A stretch of 64,000 nt of DNA from contig NMRA01000150.1 in NCBI GenBank assembly GCA_002633005.1, forward strand, positions 326,434 through 390,433, in the 5' to 3' direction. The translations under genes were made by a program, and so were the position numbers. Under the pieces are notes generated by a model, which had not been told where the DNA came from, made no database searches, and was given only the letters and a program-made list of their open reading frames with translations. Positions 57,801 to 63,817 of this stretch are shown here, in pieces (position 1 is the first letter of the stretch; the number at the start of each line of letters is the position of its first letter). This stretch comes from Phoronis australis (Eukaryota; Phoronida; Phoronidae).

Positions 57801-57991
57801 CCTACCTGGCAAAGTCACAACCCAACCTGACAGCACCTCTAACTGTCAGGACCACTGAATTAGGCACGCCCCTGTTCACACCCTTGTCACCCAAGAGCCC
57901 AACCTTACGTTCTGTTCAAAGTCCCAGCCTAAGTCATCGACTGCGTACAGAGTTTTTCAAGGACCTGTCTCCGCCTAGTGGAGATGCATGA
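22116..57991 (+). CDS. CTTNBP2: Cortactin-binding protein 2 (CTTNBP2) family protein: CortBP2 domain, ankyrin repeats, NAV-like AAA domain
   Basis: Coding exons: 22116-22178, 26079-26180, 34339-34578, 34975-35082, 36409-36839 (runs into a gap), 38212-38308, 42850-43132, 43732-43882, 44241-44420, 45088-45205, 45918-46190, 46810-46836, 47757-47852, 48646-48725, 52462-52648 (also present as 50524-50710), 54166-54321, 55293-55359, 56038-56328, 56657-56814, 57414-57492, 57712-57991. All visible junctions are GT-AG and phase-compatible; about 1155 codons. The N-terminus has the CortBP2 signature (LLKLLSYLEGELQARDVVIA; YGRFGLGDPFHALQRD) and then a coiled coil. About four ankyrin repeats follow. The C-terminal half matches the AAA domain of neuron navigators (YIIGTMN, FRWL, EPVKG, then W-N-H-MIAP). 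Vertebrate CTTNBP2 binds cortactin and striatin at dendritic spines. The long disordered middle region of the vertebrate protein is absent or hidden in the gap at 36840-37499. Antiparallel to the WD40 gene, convergent with the gene at 63.8 kb. Confidence 0.9.
24236..25621. mobile_element. Non-autonomous DNA element of about 1.4 kb with imperfect inverted ends
   Basis: Left end cagtatttaccctaataagc followed by a C-rich run; right end reads, reverse complemented, acattccctattcgccctaa then taagcgtcc. The shared core CCCTAATAAGC..CC plus a second inner match (cctataagtgcccc against gggctattataagcgcccc) marks an inverted-repeat element in intron 1. No transposase frame was found and the target duplication is unclear. 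Confidence 0.55.
26079..26180 (+). CDS. CTTNBP2: CTTNBP2-like coding exon 2 (CortBP2 signature)
   Basis: Codes for RHPKMELNKTDLLKLLSYLE and GELQARDVVIAALK, the most conserved stretch of the CortBP2 N-terminal domain (L-LLS-LEGELQARD-VI-AL). Acceptor TCTCCAG, donor GTGAGC, phase 0 both sides. Translation could in principle also start at the Met 12 bases in. Confidence 0.93.
27079..27957 (+). CDS. Unrecognised 292-codon open frame inside intron 2
   Basis: Not recognised. An uninterrupted frame of 292 codons starting ATG in GGCAGTATGTC. The product is strongly acidic at the N-terminus (DDSDDDESGD, EDDEPG, EDEFEDVMEAE), has a short basic Gly/Arg/Tyr repeat (EGYREGGRERYREGG, residues 96-108) and a Ser/Thr-rich middle. 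Three 14-residue motifs recur: LASLSDLTQFLDQC (11-24), MQSLEELSEFLDHC (61-74) and LGALNELTDFFDKL (271-284). Such pattern conservation argues for real coding. It could be a nested single-exon gene, or an alternative last exon of the CTTNBP2-like gene: an in-frame phase-0 AG (tctggtag) lies 42 bases upstream of the ATG, though its pyrimidine tract is poor. AATAAA signals follow near 29521. Confidence 0.5.
   Translation: MSRPLDDLSGLASLSDLTQFLDQCGDDSDDDESGDYFCVNVSEGNGEDGVCEDDEPGLSAMQSLEELSEFLDHCQEDEFEDVMEAEFYGDGKKEGYREGGRERYREGGRGSYCNTPNVVCTSKSPAKLKHTGMDARMVDDEVSKTSSRSESGTYEGVSHSVYNDVNEGPACYTDDSPCVIDVKSSQQVTRPNMQDASCMNDCDTHYEANCTVHYWNSVNTEIPNDENFTTADSRCESRFETNIDGPSSGTQGLIYTRVNKEISYNILLTFLGALNELTDFFDKLSTKQVPVL
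28025..28475. repeat. Minisatellite of about 43-46 bp, about 10 copies
   Basis: Unit of the type gtctgccttgagtggtcagt followed by gtgtctgtaccctgttagta and ctaat(att). Sits about 65 bp after the stop codon of the nested open frame. Confidence 0.88.
28971..30807. repeat. Haplotype-like copy A of a 1.8-kb block
   Basis: Almost identical to 31351-33081. It ends at an N (30808) in mid-sequence, and copy B continues past the same point into the unique flank, as expected for two alleles placed in tandem. It carries about 11 units of a 14-bp repeat where copy B has about 4. Confidence 0.88.
29978..30130. repeat. 14-bp tandem repeat (tatacaccaataag), about 11 copies
   Basis: Regular array with alternating aagtatacaccaat and aactatacaccaat units. 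The allele-like copy at 32354-32410 has only about 4 units. Confidence 0.9.
30809..31350 (-). mobile_element. Truncated hAT-like element with tRNA-like segment
   Basis: Present only beside copy B of the duplicated block. The right end reads, on the minus strand, CAGGGCTCAACATTAAC, a CAG-type terminal sequence common in hAT elements; it stops exactly where homology to copy A begins (31351 matches 28971). The left end is missing at the N. Near the N, 30809-30866 reads on the minus strand as a tRNA head (GTGGTGCAGTGGTAAAGCAC, then GGTCGTGAGTTCG), so a SINE fragment may lie inside or beside it. A palindrome acttgcccgaagggcaagt is at 31305-31323. Confidence 0.5.
31351..33081. repeat. Haplotype-like copy B of a 1.8-kb block
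   Basis: Second copy of 28971-30807 with scattered substitutions, a 14-bp deletion-type change near 32080 and a shorter 14-bp array. Open frames shared by both copies (for example 31489-31722) show no protein-like constraint. Confidence 0.88.
34339..34578 (+). CDS. CTTNBP2: CTTNBP2-like coding exon 3
   Basis: Codes for ADKAKQFLYQAKYGRFGLGD then PFHALQRDSDMVKDNSFDEA and a helical segment ending RYHK. YGRF-L-DPF-ALQRD is a family signature. Phase 0 both sides; acceptor GTTACAG, donor GTTAGT. Confidence 0.93.
34975..35082 (+). CDS. CTTNBP2: CTTNBP2-like coding exon 4
   Basis: Charged coiled-coil segment VCSELEDEKRKHAQDTAQGD then DVTMLLEKERERLRNE. Acceptor GTCCAG, donor GTACTT, phase 0 both sides. 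Confidence 0.9.
35362..35652. repeat. 95-bp tandem repeat, 3 copies
   Basis: Unit begins ccatgtagatgtaggaatgt and ends aacatttcacataagtccaa plus gct. Internal aagtccaagctc and tcatgtggacttata give short inverted matches. Intron between CTTNBP2-like exons 4 and 5. Confidence 0.88.
36409..36839 (+). CDS. CTTNBP2: CTTNBP2-like coding exon 5 (end lost in gap)
   Basis: Long coiled coil: KKLTTQLEEERATSTKHKQV, AILLIKERQRVSDLLAEERQ, then EEELSAE-like and EFDIEREQLKARLGREERKT. The human protein has the matching pattern (ELSAE-R, EFD-EREQL-AKL-REE). It ends in a Gly/Ser run (AAGGGSGNSGGGQG) and then enters the N run at 36840, so the donor is unknown. Confidence 0.9.
36840..37499. other. Assembly gap (660 N)
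   Basis: Unknown bases. The left side is coding (exon 5) and the right side is a minisatellite, so the gap hides the exon 5 donor, possible further exons and probably collapsed repeats. Any open frame drawn through the N run is meaningless. Confidence 0.95.
37500..37810. repeat. 30-bp minisatellite, about 10 copies
   Basis: Unit of the type cacaccagcccctgtccctg followed by tgtactcactgta. All frames are open because the unit length is a multiple of 3. No splice-site or family support for coding; probably intronic and the reason for the adjoining gap. Confidence 0.85.
38212..38308 (+). CDS. CTTNBP2: CTTNBP2-like coding exon 6
   Basis: Codes for LPGGAPTLDSTDLDFIGPEM then ADLQQLLVSMAT. Acceptor TCTTTCAG, donor GTAACC, phase 1 exit that fits the next exon. 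Short acidic linker before the ankyrin repeats. Confidence 0.75.
39230..40246. repeat. 38-bp minisatellite, about 26 copies
   Basis: Unit cactacagaacacaacacac followed by tgatagcacaagtcatgt. The centre (39430-39920) is nearly perfect while both edges are degenerate, as expected when turnover is fastest in the middle. Intronic. Confidence 0.95.
40247..42849. other. Intron before ankyrin exons
   Basis: Nothing repetitive stands out. One exon-like stretch at 40357-40479 does not fit the phases of its neighbours (see rejected items). Confidence 0.5.
42850..43132 (+). CDS. CTTNBP2: CTTNBP2-like coding exon 7 (ankyrin repeats)
   Basis: Codes for SQLAAATLICHLSSIGSLEH, then NGQTAVHCASKTGHTHCLQL (ankyrin TxxH helix) and GFTALQYAAQAGHAE. 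Acceptor TTGTAG, donor GTATGG after GCTGA, phase 2. The bases around this donor are repeated downstream. Confidence 0.92.
43122..43310. repeat. 62-bp tandem repeat, 3 copies, containing a 5' splice site
   Basis: Units start ggacatgctgagtatggggc; the first is the end of exon 7 with its donor, the second and third copies are intronic (43187 and 43249). The donor is changed in later copies (gctcagtatg, gctgagtttg). Confidence 0.85.
43732..43882 (+). CDS. CTTNBP2: CTTNBP2-like coding exon 8 (ankyrin repeats)
   Basis: Codes for CVQVLLHHGCDVQNTDMSGR then TALYLAGQAGHSEVCKVLLQ and HGSRLDIKTQ. Acceptor TTTGCCAG, donor GTGAGA; completes the Glu codon split from exon 7. Confidence 0.93.
44241..44420 (+). 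CDS. CTTNBP2: CTTNBP2-like coding exon 9 (ankyrin repeats)
   Basis: Codes for AGWTPVHATVQAGHIQCTQL, an insert with SLAAASAVAK, and DGWTIAHLAAIRDSE. Phase 0 both sides; acceptor CCCGCAG, donor GTGACA. Confidence 0.92.
44575..44885. repeat. Long imperfect inverted repeat (foldback) in intron 9
   Basis: Arms of about 135 bp (44575-44712 and 44745-44885) separated by about 30 bp. Matching pieces: catccatatctcac against gtgagatatggacg, ccctctttggatgtggaat against attccacaacgaaagaggg, gaactgaaaag against cttttcaattc. Arms are roughly three-quarters identical. A foldback MITE is likely; the transcript would form a long hairpin. Confidence 0.75.
45088..45205 (+). CDS. CTTNBP2: CTTNBP2-like coding exon 10
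   Basis: Codes for DCLRLVLDLCDPDLQLEDKW then GRNVQQVASLRCRQLIESR, the capping ankyrin repeat. Acceptor CACCCAG, donor GTAATG, phase 1. Confidence 0.9.
45206..45560. repeat. Minisatellite of about 50-53 bp, about 7 copies
   Basis: Unit of the type tagtgtctgtagtgttcagt then tattgatgacatgtctcact and tacag. Starts immediately after the exon 10 donor. Each unit carries an acceptor-like cacttacag, but without a long pyrimidine tract. Confidence 0.88.
45918..46190 (+). CDS. CTTNBP2: CTTNBP2-like coding exon 11
   Basis: Codes for NKSEKNCAVVIDVEPQVALS, CKNAESSYNVGRLVVSDTTT, WAELEESLDHMITSHLEDIG and on to SVKHYSI. Acceptor TTTTGCAG joins exon 10 in phase 1 (giving ESRENK). Donor GTGAGT, phase 1. Start of the region preceding the AAA domain. 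Confidence 0.88.
46478..46562. repeat. 13-bp tandem repeat (cctgttcagcgaa)
   Basis: About 6 imperfect units in the intron before the microexon. Confidence 0.8.
46810..46836 (+). CDS. CTTNBP2: CTTNBP2-like candidate microexon 12 (27 nt)
   Basis: Sequence between a strong pyrimidine tract (cctcttttttgtctcttactatag) and GTAAGAG. Phase 1 in and out, coding for SVCWKPKQ plus split codons, so inclusion gives YSIGSVCWKPKQSLHTWSPG and skipping gives YSIGLHTWSPG, both open. Family support is weak because the segment is short. Confidence 0.55.
47757..47852 (+). CDS. CTTNBP2: CTTNBP2-like coding exon 13
   Basis: Codes for LHTWSPGTPSSHSPFEILAN then NDQRQIHVTLFG. Acceptor CAACAG, donor GTGAGT, phase 1. 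Confidence 0.87.
47890..48372. repeat. Minisatellite of about 31 bp, about 15 copies
   Basis: Unit of the type gcctggtacatagctagctg then tggttcaagta, with many variants. Contains repeated gctagc palindromes. Intronic. Confidence 0.9.
48646..48725 (+). CDS. CTTNBP2: CTTNBP2-like coding exon 14
   Basis: Codes for WDDQCQDSLAYETLISSNTL then QGYIRV. Acceptor TTTTCAG, donor GTGAGT, exits phase 0 directly before the P-loop exon. LI--NTL-GYIR resembles the lead into the navigator AAA core. Confidence 0.88.
48786..48880. repeat. (GT)n microsatellite
   Basis: Two GT runs joined by tcagtagtgtg, with one ambiguous base at 48858. Confidence 0.95.
48888..50107. mobile_element. Non-autonomous DNA transposon, 1.2 kb, with nested insertion
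   Basis: Inverted ends of 26 bp: left CAGCCGATATCACAAAGGTG, right (reverse complement) CAGCTGATTTCATAAAGGTG, both continuing GTTTAA. Flanked by tag on each side (48885-48887 and 50108-50110), a possible 3-bp target duplication as in PIF/Harbinger-like elements, although tag is not their usual TWA. Sub-terminal regions are full of aaacctggt/accaggttt inverted motifs. No transposase frame. Confidence 0.8.
49507..49717. mobile_element. Small hAT-like element nested in the 1.2-kb transposon
   Basis: Left end CATAGGCGGATCCAAGG, right end reverse complement CAGGGGCAGATTCAGGA; flanked by ctacg at 49502-49506 and 49718-49722 (5-bp duplication). The interior has 70 Ns. Related to 58917-59228 by its ends. 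Confidence 0.75.
50215..50455. repeat. 14-bp tandem repeat (tcatcgctagtgtc)
   Basis: About 15 variable units in the intron before the P-loop exon. The array is cut short in the second copy after the N at 52316. Confidence 0.85.
50351..52315. repeat. Haplotype-like copy A including an AAA exon
   Basis: Near-identical to 52317-54238. Carries exon 50524-50710 (P-loop) and the first 73 bases of the next exon (52243-52315), which is cut by the N at 52316. The missing donor shows the cut is artificial. Confidence 0.92.
50524..50710 (+). CDS. CTTNBP2: P-loop exon of CTTNBP2-like gene, first (redundant) copy
   Basis: Codes for the same residues as 52462-52648: IEQFKSVILYGHSGTCKTYL and onward. 187 nt, phase 0 in and 1 out, so using both copies in one mRNA would shift the frame. 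Only one copy should be counted in a gene model. Confidence 0.88.
52317..54238. repeat. Haplotype-like copy B including an AAA exon
   Basis: Second copy of 50351-52315 that runs on without a break into the rest of the exon at 54166, so this copy is the one in proper genomic context on the right. Confidence 0.92.
52462..52648 (+). CDS. CTTNBP2: CTTNBP2-like coding exon 15 (AAA domain, P-loop)
   Basis: Codes for IEQFKSVILYGHSGTCKTYL, SQVLASCVQVREKACGNSAL and VHVVPLTPDMTHQQLATILR. The P-loop region aligns with the neuron-navigator AAA core. The Walker A reads GHSGTCKT where the family consensus is G-x-S-G-T-G-K-T, so the third Gly is Cys. Acceptor GTCAACAG, donor GTGGGT. Confidence 0.92.
54166..54321 (+). 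CDS. CTTNBP2: CTTNBP2-like coding exon 16 (AAA domain, Walker B region)
   Basis: Codes for CLVKAGDPPPVNLTPVVVLG, NLNSVNLANVFGNILTCLEH and RGSGCTITIPT. The hydrophobic strand PVVVLGNLN occupies the Walker B place (navigators have an Asp before NL); here it is Gly. Acceptor TTGACAG, donor GTAAAC. Confidence 0.9.
54416..54490. repeat. 12-bp tandem repeat (catgtatgtacc)
   Basis: Six units; open in every frame because 12 is a multiple of 3. Intronic. Confidence 0.9.
55293..55359 (+). CDS. CTTNBP2: CTTNBP2-like coding exon 17 (AAA domain)
   Basis: Codes for EGEVSVYLQAHCYIIGTMNR then T and a split Arg codon. CYIIGTMN is the sensor-1-type strand shared with navigators. Acceptor CTTTCAG, donor GTGAGT; the exon end is copied in the array that follows. 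Confidence 0.92.
55340..55710. repeat. Minisatellite of about 36 bp carrying a repeated 5' splice site
   Basis: About 9 to 10 units of the type gaacaggactaggtgagtga followed by tcaacatgtgttgagt. The first unit contains the end of exon 17 and its real donor; later units keep ACTAG/GTGAGT almost unchanged. Confidence 0.93.
56038..56328 (+). CDS. CTTNBP2: CTTNBP2-like coding exon 18 (AAA domain, lid)
   Basis: Codes for SSGLDLSVQRSFRWLHCQLD, SEPVKGLLSRHLYRRYLHKH, then VSAIRWVTSVQYRLNEGLDK and FGPGHFLCCPVEVNMSKAVL. FRW, EPVKG-L-R-L-RR and GP--FL-CP are navigator/CortBP2 lid landmarks. Acceptor CCTGCAG, donor GTGAGT. Confidence 0.94.
56657..56814 (+). CDS. CTTNBP2: CTTNBP2-like coding exon 19 (AAA lid end)
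   Basis: Codes for WLVQLWNHMIAPKVIEAVSK, then NSDSNGQQKVASTVLYVLLQ and RAVVPGCPLTGQ. LWN--I-P---EAV is shared with navigators. Acceptor CCTGTAG, donor GTTTGT, phase 1. Confidence 0.93.
57068..57275. repeat. Minisatellite of about 22 bp, about 10 copies
   Basis: Unit of the type tgtgaccataagggtgatat followed by tt. Intronic. Confidence 0.9.
57414..57492 (+). CDS. CTTNBP2: CTTNBP2-like coding exon 20
   Basis: Codes for KERYLSSFQGSGENDKRRSE then SPELS; polar linker after the AAA lid. Acceptor TTTGTAG, donor GTAGAC, phase 2. Confidence 0.87.
57712..57991 (+). CDS. CTTNBP2: CTTNBP2-like coding exon 21 (Ser/Pro-rich tail, stop)
   Basis: Codes for STKEPMAPRSSSFSGVVNPS, TPRRPDPSPSYLAKSQPNLT, and ends RTEFFKDLSPPSGDA then TGA at 57989-57991. 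Disordered and rich in S/T-P sites, which fits a phosphorylated or SH3-binding tail. Acceptor TTTTCAG. Confidence 0.92.
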
Positions 57992-58916
57992 GCTTTCATT
58001 GGCTGTCTTAACTCGTCTTTTATTGATCTACTTGTGTTTGAGCACCCTGTCGCCGTTGGTTGCAAATCATCTGCTCATCTTCATTACATACTCATTCAAC
58101 ATCGCCATCTAGTGTTAGAATATTATAATGTATGACTCAACATTGAGAGTTTATTTCCACATGATATGGACAAATTGCGAGGACTTGAGTTTTGGTGCCC
58201 TTAGTATTTAGAAAAACTTAATGTATTATAACTGTGCTAATGTTAACGTGATGATATTTAACAGTGTATAGTGACACTGTTTTTGATGTTAAGTAGATTT
58301 ACTGCAGATGACCTGTTGTCATGGTGCTTGCAATTAACAGAAAACTTTCAAGTCAGAAATGTGGAAAGCTTTTTAAGTGCAGGATTTTGATGTTATAGAT
58401 TTTATTTTCTAGACATATACTATGGGGTTTATTGCAATCTTTGTGGCCCGTGTGAAACCACCATCACCTTTTTGTCCCGCCTCTAGAGCAATTTGGTAGT
58501 GTTTCATTTTATCAAGCAATTTACATATTTTTGTGGGTGGTGAGAATTCCGTTCCTTTAGATGTTTATTAGTTAATAACTTTGTAGCGGGAGGATTTTAA
58601 CGCGTGAAGATTTATAGAAGATTATTATTTGTTGAAAGGTTTGATGTATTTATTGTTTATTAGTGGTTGAAAACCACTTTTGTTTGTAGCAATTACTTGA
58701 GGGAATGTAGTGCAGCAAGCTGTAGTTAGAAAGGTGATACATCCATCCAAAGGATTTATTTTTTAGAAAAAAATCAGGAATTTCCAGTAACTTGGAGTGT
58801 AGAGTGTTTGTTGCTAGTCTTTATATAGTGCTGAAGAATGCTACAAAATTTTGTTTTAACATTTTTTTCTAAAACACTGTATTGTGTCCCAATTATTGTA
58901 GTAGCAAGTCTATGTG

Positions 58917-59228
58917 CGGTGGCGGATTTAGGAGGGGGGGCAAGGGGCCCCCTAAAATTCTACCAGATACCATTTGGCAGTTCGGGTGCGAATTGCTGAC
59001 TAGCATATACGCGCATCCAGGTGGGCTTGGAGGGTGAATAAACAATGCACAGGCCCTGAACAAACCCCATTTACCGTTTTTTTTTTTTTTTTAGTCAAAT
59101 GGCCCGCAGACCTAAAAATTCGAGATCCCTGCATCCCTACAGTTTAGGCTGGGGGCATGTGTCTTCCGAAATTTTGGTTATTCCTGTGTCCTGGCCCCCC
59201 CTAACTCAAAATCCTGGATCCGCCCCTG
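58917..59228. mobile_element. Non-autonomous hAT-like element (312 bp)
   Basis: Left end CGGTGGCGGATTTAGGA, right end reverse complement CAGGGGCGGATCCAGGA, flanked by atgtg at 58912-58916 and 59229-59233. Same end sequence and same 5-bp duplication length as 49507-49717. CAG-N-GG ends point to hAT; the 5-bp duplication is unlike the usual 8 bp. Confidence 0.8.
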
Positions 59229-59550
59229 ATGTGAAACTTAATGGTTGTTTCTAGATCATTGTCTGTTAACTGTGTCTCATTCAGCTTGTGTGCATTCAGC
59301 ACTCTTAACACTTCCTTGAACTTGCCAGATTTCCATCATGCCGTCCCACACTTGATATCTGCCCACATGGCTGTGTTAAACATACACAGTGTAAGTGCTA
59401 ACATTTAACATGAACCGTTCATGTAGTATTTTCCTTTTACCAACTGTCCATGTAATATTTTAACTGCGAGTGGAATAACATTTTGTTATGCATGCATGCA
59501 AAGCAGATTGTAGGACTGTCTTTGTGGTCCTGTCAAGTTTTGTTTGTTTA

Positions 59551-61837
59551 TATGTGTGATGGGGACTCTTGTGTTCGGACTGTAGAAATAATTCTGTAGT
59601 GTTCATACTGTATGTTCACTCTGTAATGTTCATTCTGTAGTGTTCATACTGTATCTTCACTCTGTATTGTTCATGCTGTAGTGCTCGTGCTGTAGTGCTC
59701 ATTCTAGGTCAAACTTGGTGCTTTTATTTATATCTAGAATTAGAGTCTTGTATATATATATCACCACTGGCAAGTTTTGTAATTATCCTAATGTTGGCAA
59801 TAAACAACATTTTTAAAAGACGCAGTACCTATGTTGAAGTGTGTATGGAGCCATGCTCCTCTGCAGTACAAGACAAAGTAGTCAGACAGAAAATATGACC
59901 GGTAATAACTAATTTGCATGCGAAAAATAATTGAAAGACTTGGCCAGCCTTCCTAACAATTGACCTTCAGTATGTCGTTAGGAAAGACCCTACCATGACT
60001 TTGATGTGTGTCCAGCTGGCACGACAAAAGAATTCTGGTCTGAATACTTTACTGTGTGTGAAGCTGAACATGATATCCAGAATTGAGTACCTACCCCTAT
60101 GTGTAAAGAACAACTTTTTAAAATGTGACTCGAAGTGGAACTTGAACAACTTGTTACAAAATGGCAGACGTTCAAGAAATTTGCAATAATTACACAAGGC
60201 TTTTGATAATCGGTCTCTTTGAGGTCCAAGGCTGACAAATTATCCTTCTCACTGATAAAAATCAGGATGTCAACAAGTGGGGGCAATATTAATATTACCT
60301 TTGATAGCCAAATCATCCAAAAGAGGTACGTAAAAAGTCAACAGTGGATAATCCGTCACTTACCTTAGATGATTAAAATCAAATATTTTTACTTGGCAAT
60401 TTTCCAAGGTTAGCAGAAGTGGAACAAAATCTGTATCCCGTTGTATAACCTTCCATAATCTATACAAGGCTTGGAAGGACCAGTGCCAAAAATGGAAAAT
60501 TTTCTAGTTTAGTATCATTCTACAAATAAGTAGGCTTGTGTGATAGAAATATTTGTGATGTAAAATTCAACAGCAAAAAAACACGTTTTTTGCATGAATA
60601 AAGTAAAATTAATGATGAAAAAGAGGAAACTGGAAATTGAGAGGAATTATGAAAAAAAATCCTCTTTAAAAAGGAAATTTTAAGTCCTGTCTATAGCCTA
60701 TAAGATGTACTTTCTTGGAAATCAAAAGGCAAACAGCAACAACACTTGATCTTTGAGTAGTTGGGCTTATATTTTTAAAATGTTTGCATTAGCAACACTA
60801 AAGGCAAGCTTAAAAGACTTTTCACAAGTTCAGCCATTAAATTTTCAAATGATTACACTAATAATTGGACAGAGTTAATTGCTCGATTCTGAACCTAATT
60901 GTTCAGTTGTACTTTGAAATTGGCTGGGTTTGTCCCTAGATATCACTACCGTCGTGTCGTGTCAACCAAATGTAAACACAGATTTACTGAAAAACCATGG
61001 AATACAATAACCATCTCTTAAATCATTTATTTACAATAGTATATAAACAAAACTATATTTATACACAGACTTTCTCAACCCTTTCAAGAAATAAATATTA
61101 GCTCAGACTTTAGACATGCCTACACTGTAATAAGAAAATCACGTTTTCATTAAACTAAAAAGCACTTGTCAAGGCAGGTCAGCCCTGCTGACTTTTCATC
61201 ATAATGCCGGTCATAGTTTCAAGACAGTAGAATCCTCCCCCTTCATAAACCTACTCTGCTTCAAAACTGTTCATACTTGACATTTGGCCACTAACAAGCC
61301 TTATCTGACCACAACTACAAACCCAGGTTCAATATCTGTTCTTATCATTAGTGCTTGGAATGACCAATGACAAAAAGGAGGAAATTTTCCAGGTGATGTA
61401 TAGTTCCACAAATAAAAAGGCTAGTGTGATAGAAATAAATTTGTGTTGTAAAATTCAACTGAATAAAGTCAAAATAATGACGAAAAGAGACCAAGAAAGA
61501 GGAAACTGGAAATCAAATAAGAAATCAAATCCAAAAAAGGAAATCCTCTTGAAAGAGGAAATTCCAAGCCCAGACGTATTTCACTAGGATAGCTGTATTA
61601 CTTTGTCAAGATTTTGCACTGGTCATGACAACAGAATACCACAAAACAGACACCCTCTATTGAGTCCTGGTCACCACTAGCAACATAGCCCCCCCCCCCC
61701 CGCTCTACTTCATCAGTTTAACAGAGTAGGTGACTGAACCATTATAACTAGTTATAATTATTTAAGAACCAGTGACATTACAATATTATAACAAGTTTTC
61801 ACCATCATACATTCTTACAGTATTATACACTGGCGGG
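59551..61837. repeat. Haplotype-like copy A, 2.3 kb
   Basis: Near-identical to 61839-63430 except for 735 extra bases at 59828-60562. Ends at the N at 61838. The piece 60470-60700 also resembles 61350-61590 within the same copy (diverged). Confidence 0.9.
59585..59703. repeat. Imperfect repeat of ctgtagtgttcatactgtat type
   Basis: Short units of about 18-27 bp; the allele-like counterpart at 61865-62016 has more units. Confidence 0.75.
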
Positions 61838-61838
61838 N

Positions 61839-63430
61839 TATGTGTGATGGGGACTCTTGTTCATACTGTAGAAATAATTCTGTAGTGTTCATACTGTATG
61901 TTCACGCTGTAACGTTCACTCTGTAATGTTCATTCTGTAGTGTTCATACTGTATGTTCACTCTGTATTGTTCGTGCTGTAGTGCTCGTGCTGTAGTGCTC
62001 GTGCTGTAGTGCTCATTCTAGGTCAAACTTGGTGCTTTTATTTATATCTAGAATTAGTCTTGTATATATATATCACCACTGGCAAGTTTTGTAATTATCC
62101 TAATGTTGGCAATAAACAACATTTTTAAAAGACGCAGTAAAATTCAACAGCAAAAAAAACACGTTTTTTGCATGAATAAAGTAAAAATAATGATGAAAAA
62201 GAGGAAACTGGAAATTGAGAGGAATTATGAAAAAAAATCCTCTTTAAAAAGGAAATTTTAAGCCCTGTCTATAGCCTATAAGATGTACTTTCTTGGAAAT
62301 TAAAAGGCAAACAGCAACCACACTTGATCCTTGAGTAGTTGGGCTTATATTTTTAAAATGTTTGCATTAGCAACACTAAAGGTAAGCTTAAAAGACTTTT
62401 CACAAGTTCAGGCATTGAATTTTCAAATGATTACACTAATAATTGGACAGAGTTAATTGCTCGATTCTGAACCTAATTGGTCAGTTGTACTTTGAAATTG
62501 GCTGGGTTTATCCCTAGATATCACTACCGTCGTGTCGTGTCAACCAACTGTAAACACAGATTTACTGAATAACCATGGAATACAATAACCATATCTTAAA
62601 TCATTTATTTACAATAGTATATAAACAAAACTATATTTATACACAGACTTTTTCAACCCTTTCAAGAAATAAATATTAGCTCAGACTTTAGACATGCCTA
62701 CACTGTAATAAGAAAATCACGTTTTCATTAAACTAAAAACCACTTGTCAAGGCAGGTCAGCCCTGCTGACTTTTTATCATAATGCCGGTAATAGTTTCAA
62801 GACAGTAGAATCCTCCCCTTCATAAACCTACTCTGCTTCAAAACTGTTCATACTTGACATTTGGCCACTAACAAGCCTTATCTGACCACAACTACAAACC
62901 CAGGTTCAATATCTGTTCTTATCATCAGTGCTTGGAATGACCAATGACAAAAAGGAGGAAATTTTCCAGGTGATGTATAGTTCCACAAATAAAAAGGCTA
63001 GTGTGATAGAAATAAATTTGGGTTGTAAAATTCAACTGAATAAAGTCAAAATAATGACAAAAAGAGACCAAGAAAGGGGAAACTGGAAATCAAATAAGAA
63101 ATCAAATCCAAAAAAGGAAATCCTCTTGAAAGAGGAAATTCCAAGCCCTGTATTACACTCATTCAGACGTATTTCACTAGGATAGCTGTATTAGTTTGTC
63201 AAGATTTTGCACTGGTCATGACAACAGAATACCACAAAACAGACACCCTCTATTGAGTCCTGGTCACCACTAGCAACATAGCCCCCCCCCCCCCGCTCTA
63301 CTTCATCAGTTTAACAGAGTAGGTGACTGAACCATTATAACTAGTTATAATTATTTAAGAACCAGTGACATTACAATATTATAACAAGTTTTCACCATCA
63401 TACATTCTTACAGTATTATACACTGGCGGG
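61839..63430. repeat. Haplotype-like copy B, 1.6 kb
   Basis: Lacks the 735-bp segment: gacgcagta is followed directly by aaattcaacagc. It runs into unique sequence at 63431 where copy A stops. Confidence 0.9.
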
Positions 63431-63817
63431 TTAAGGATCGACATAAATGGGTTAAAACCATTCTTGACGGAAAATATTTACATAAACCAAAAACTGCAAG
63501 CTGAAATTTTTAAATTTTTACTCGAATCCATAGGGAAGGCCAAGCCCCATGAGCTCCCACAGGGGCTCCCCCATGAGCTCCCCCAAATCCACAGATGGAA
63601 TAACTACATAGTCAAAATGCAGCATCGTAAACATAAATAGGATTATTTGGCAGAAACAATAAAGAATTTAAGAAGTGCACCATTCTGGCTAAATTCAATG
63701 TGAAATCCTTTTCTGACTGAGCCAAACCTGAGGCACAGTCTGACTGAGCCAAACCTGAGGAACAGTCTGACTGATGTCATAAAACTGACTGTAAAACATG
63801 TACACAATGCAGTCCCA

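Larger units (their letters stand above)
57992..59804 (+). other. Probable 3' UTR and downstream sequence of CTTNBP2-like gene
   Basis: No frame of note. AATAAA motifs occur at 59037-59042 (inside a transposon) and 59799-59804. The second would give a 3' UTR of about 1.8 kb, but the true poly(A) site is not determined. Confidence 0.45.

Noticed and set aside
59990-60316. 108-codon minus-strand frame inside the 735-bp indel
   Set aside because: Overlaps other open frames on both strands and is missing from the second copy; no recognisable domain.
61351-61587. 78-codon Lys-rich frame repeated at 62928-63185
   Set aside because: It lies in an AT-rich repeat-like block, ends differ between copies, and it has a diverged non-coding paralogue at 60470-60700.
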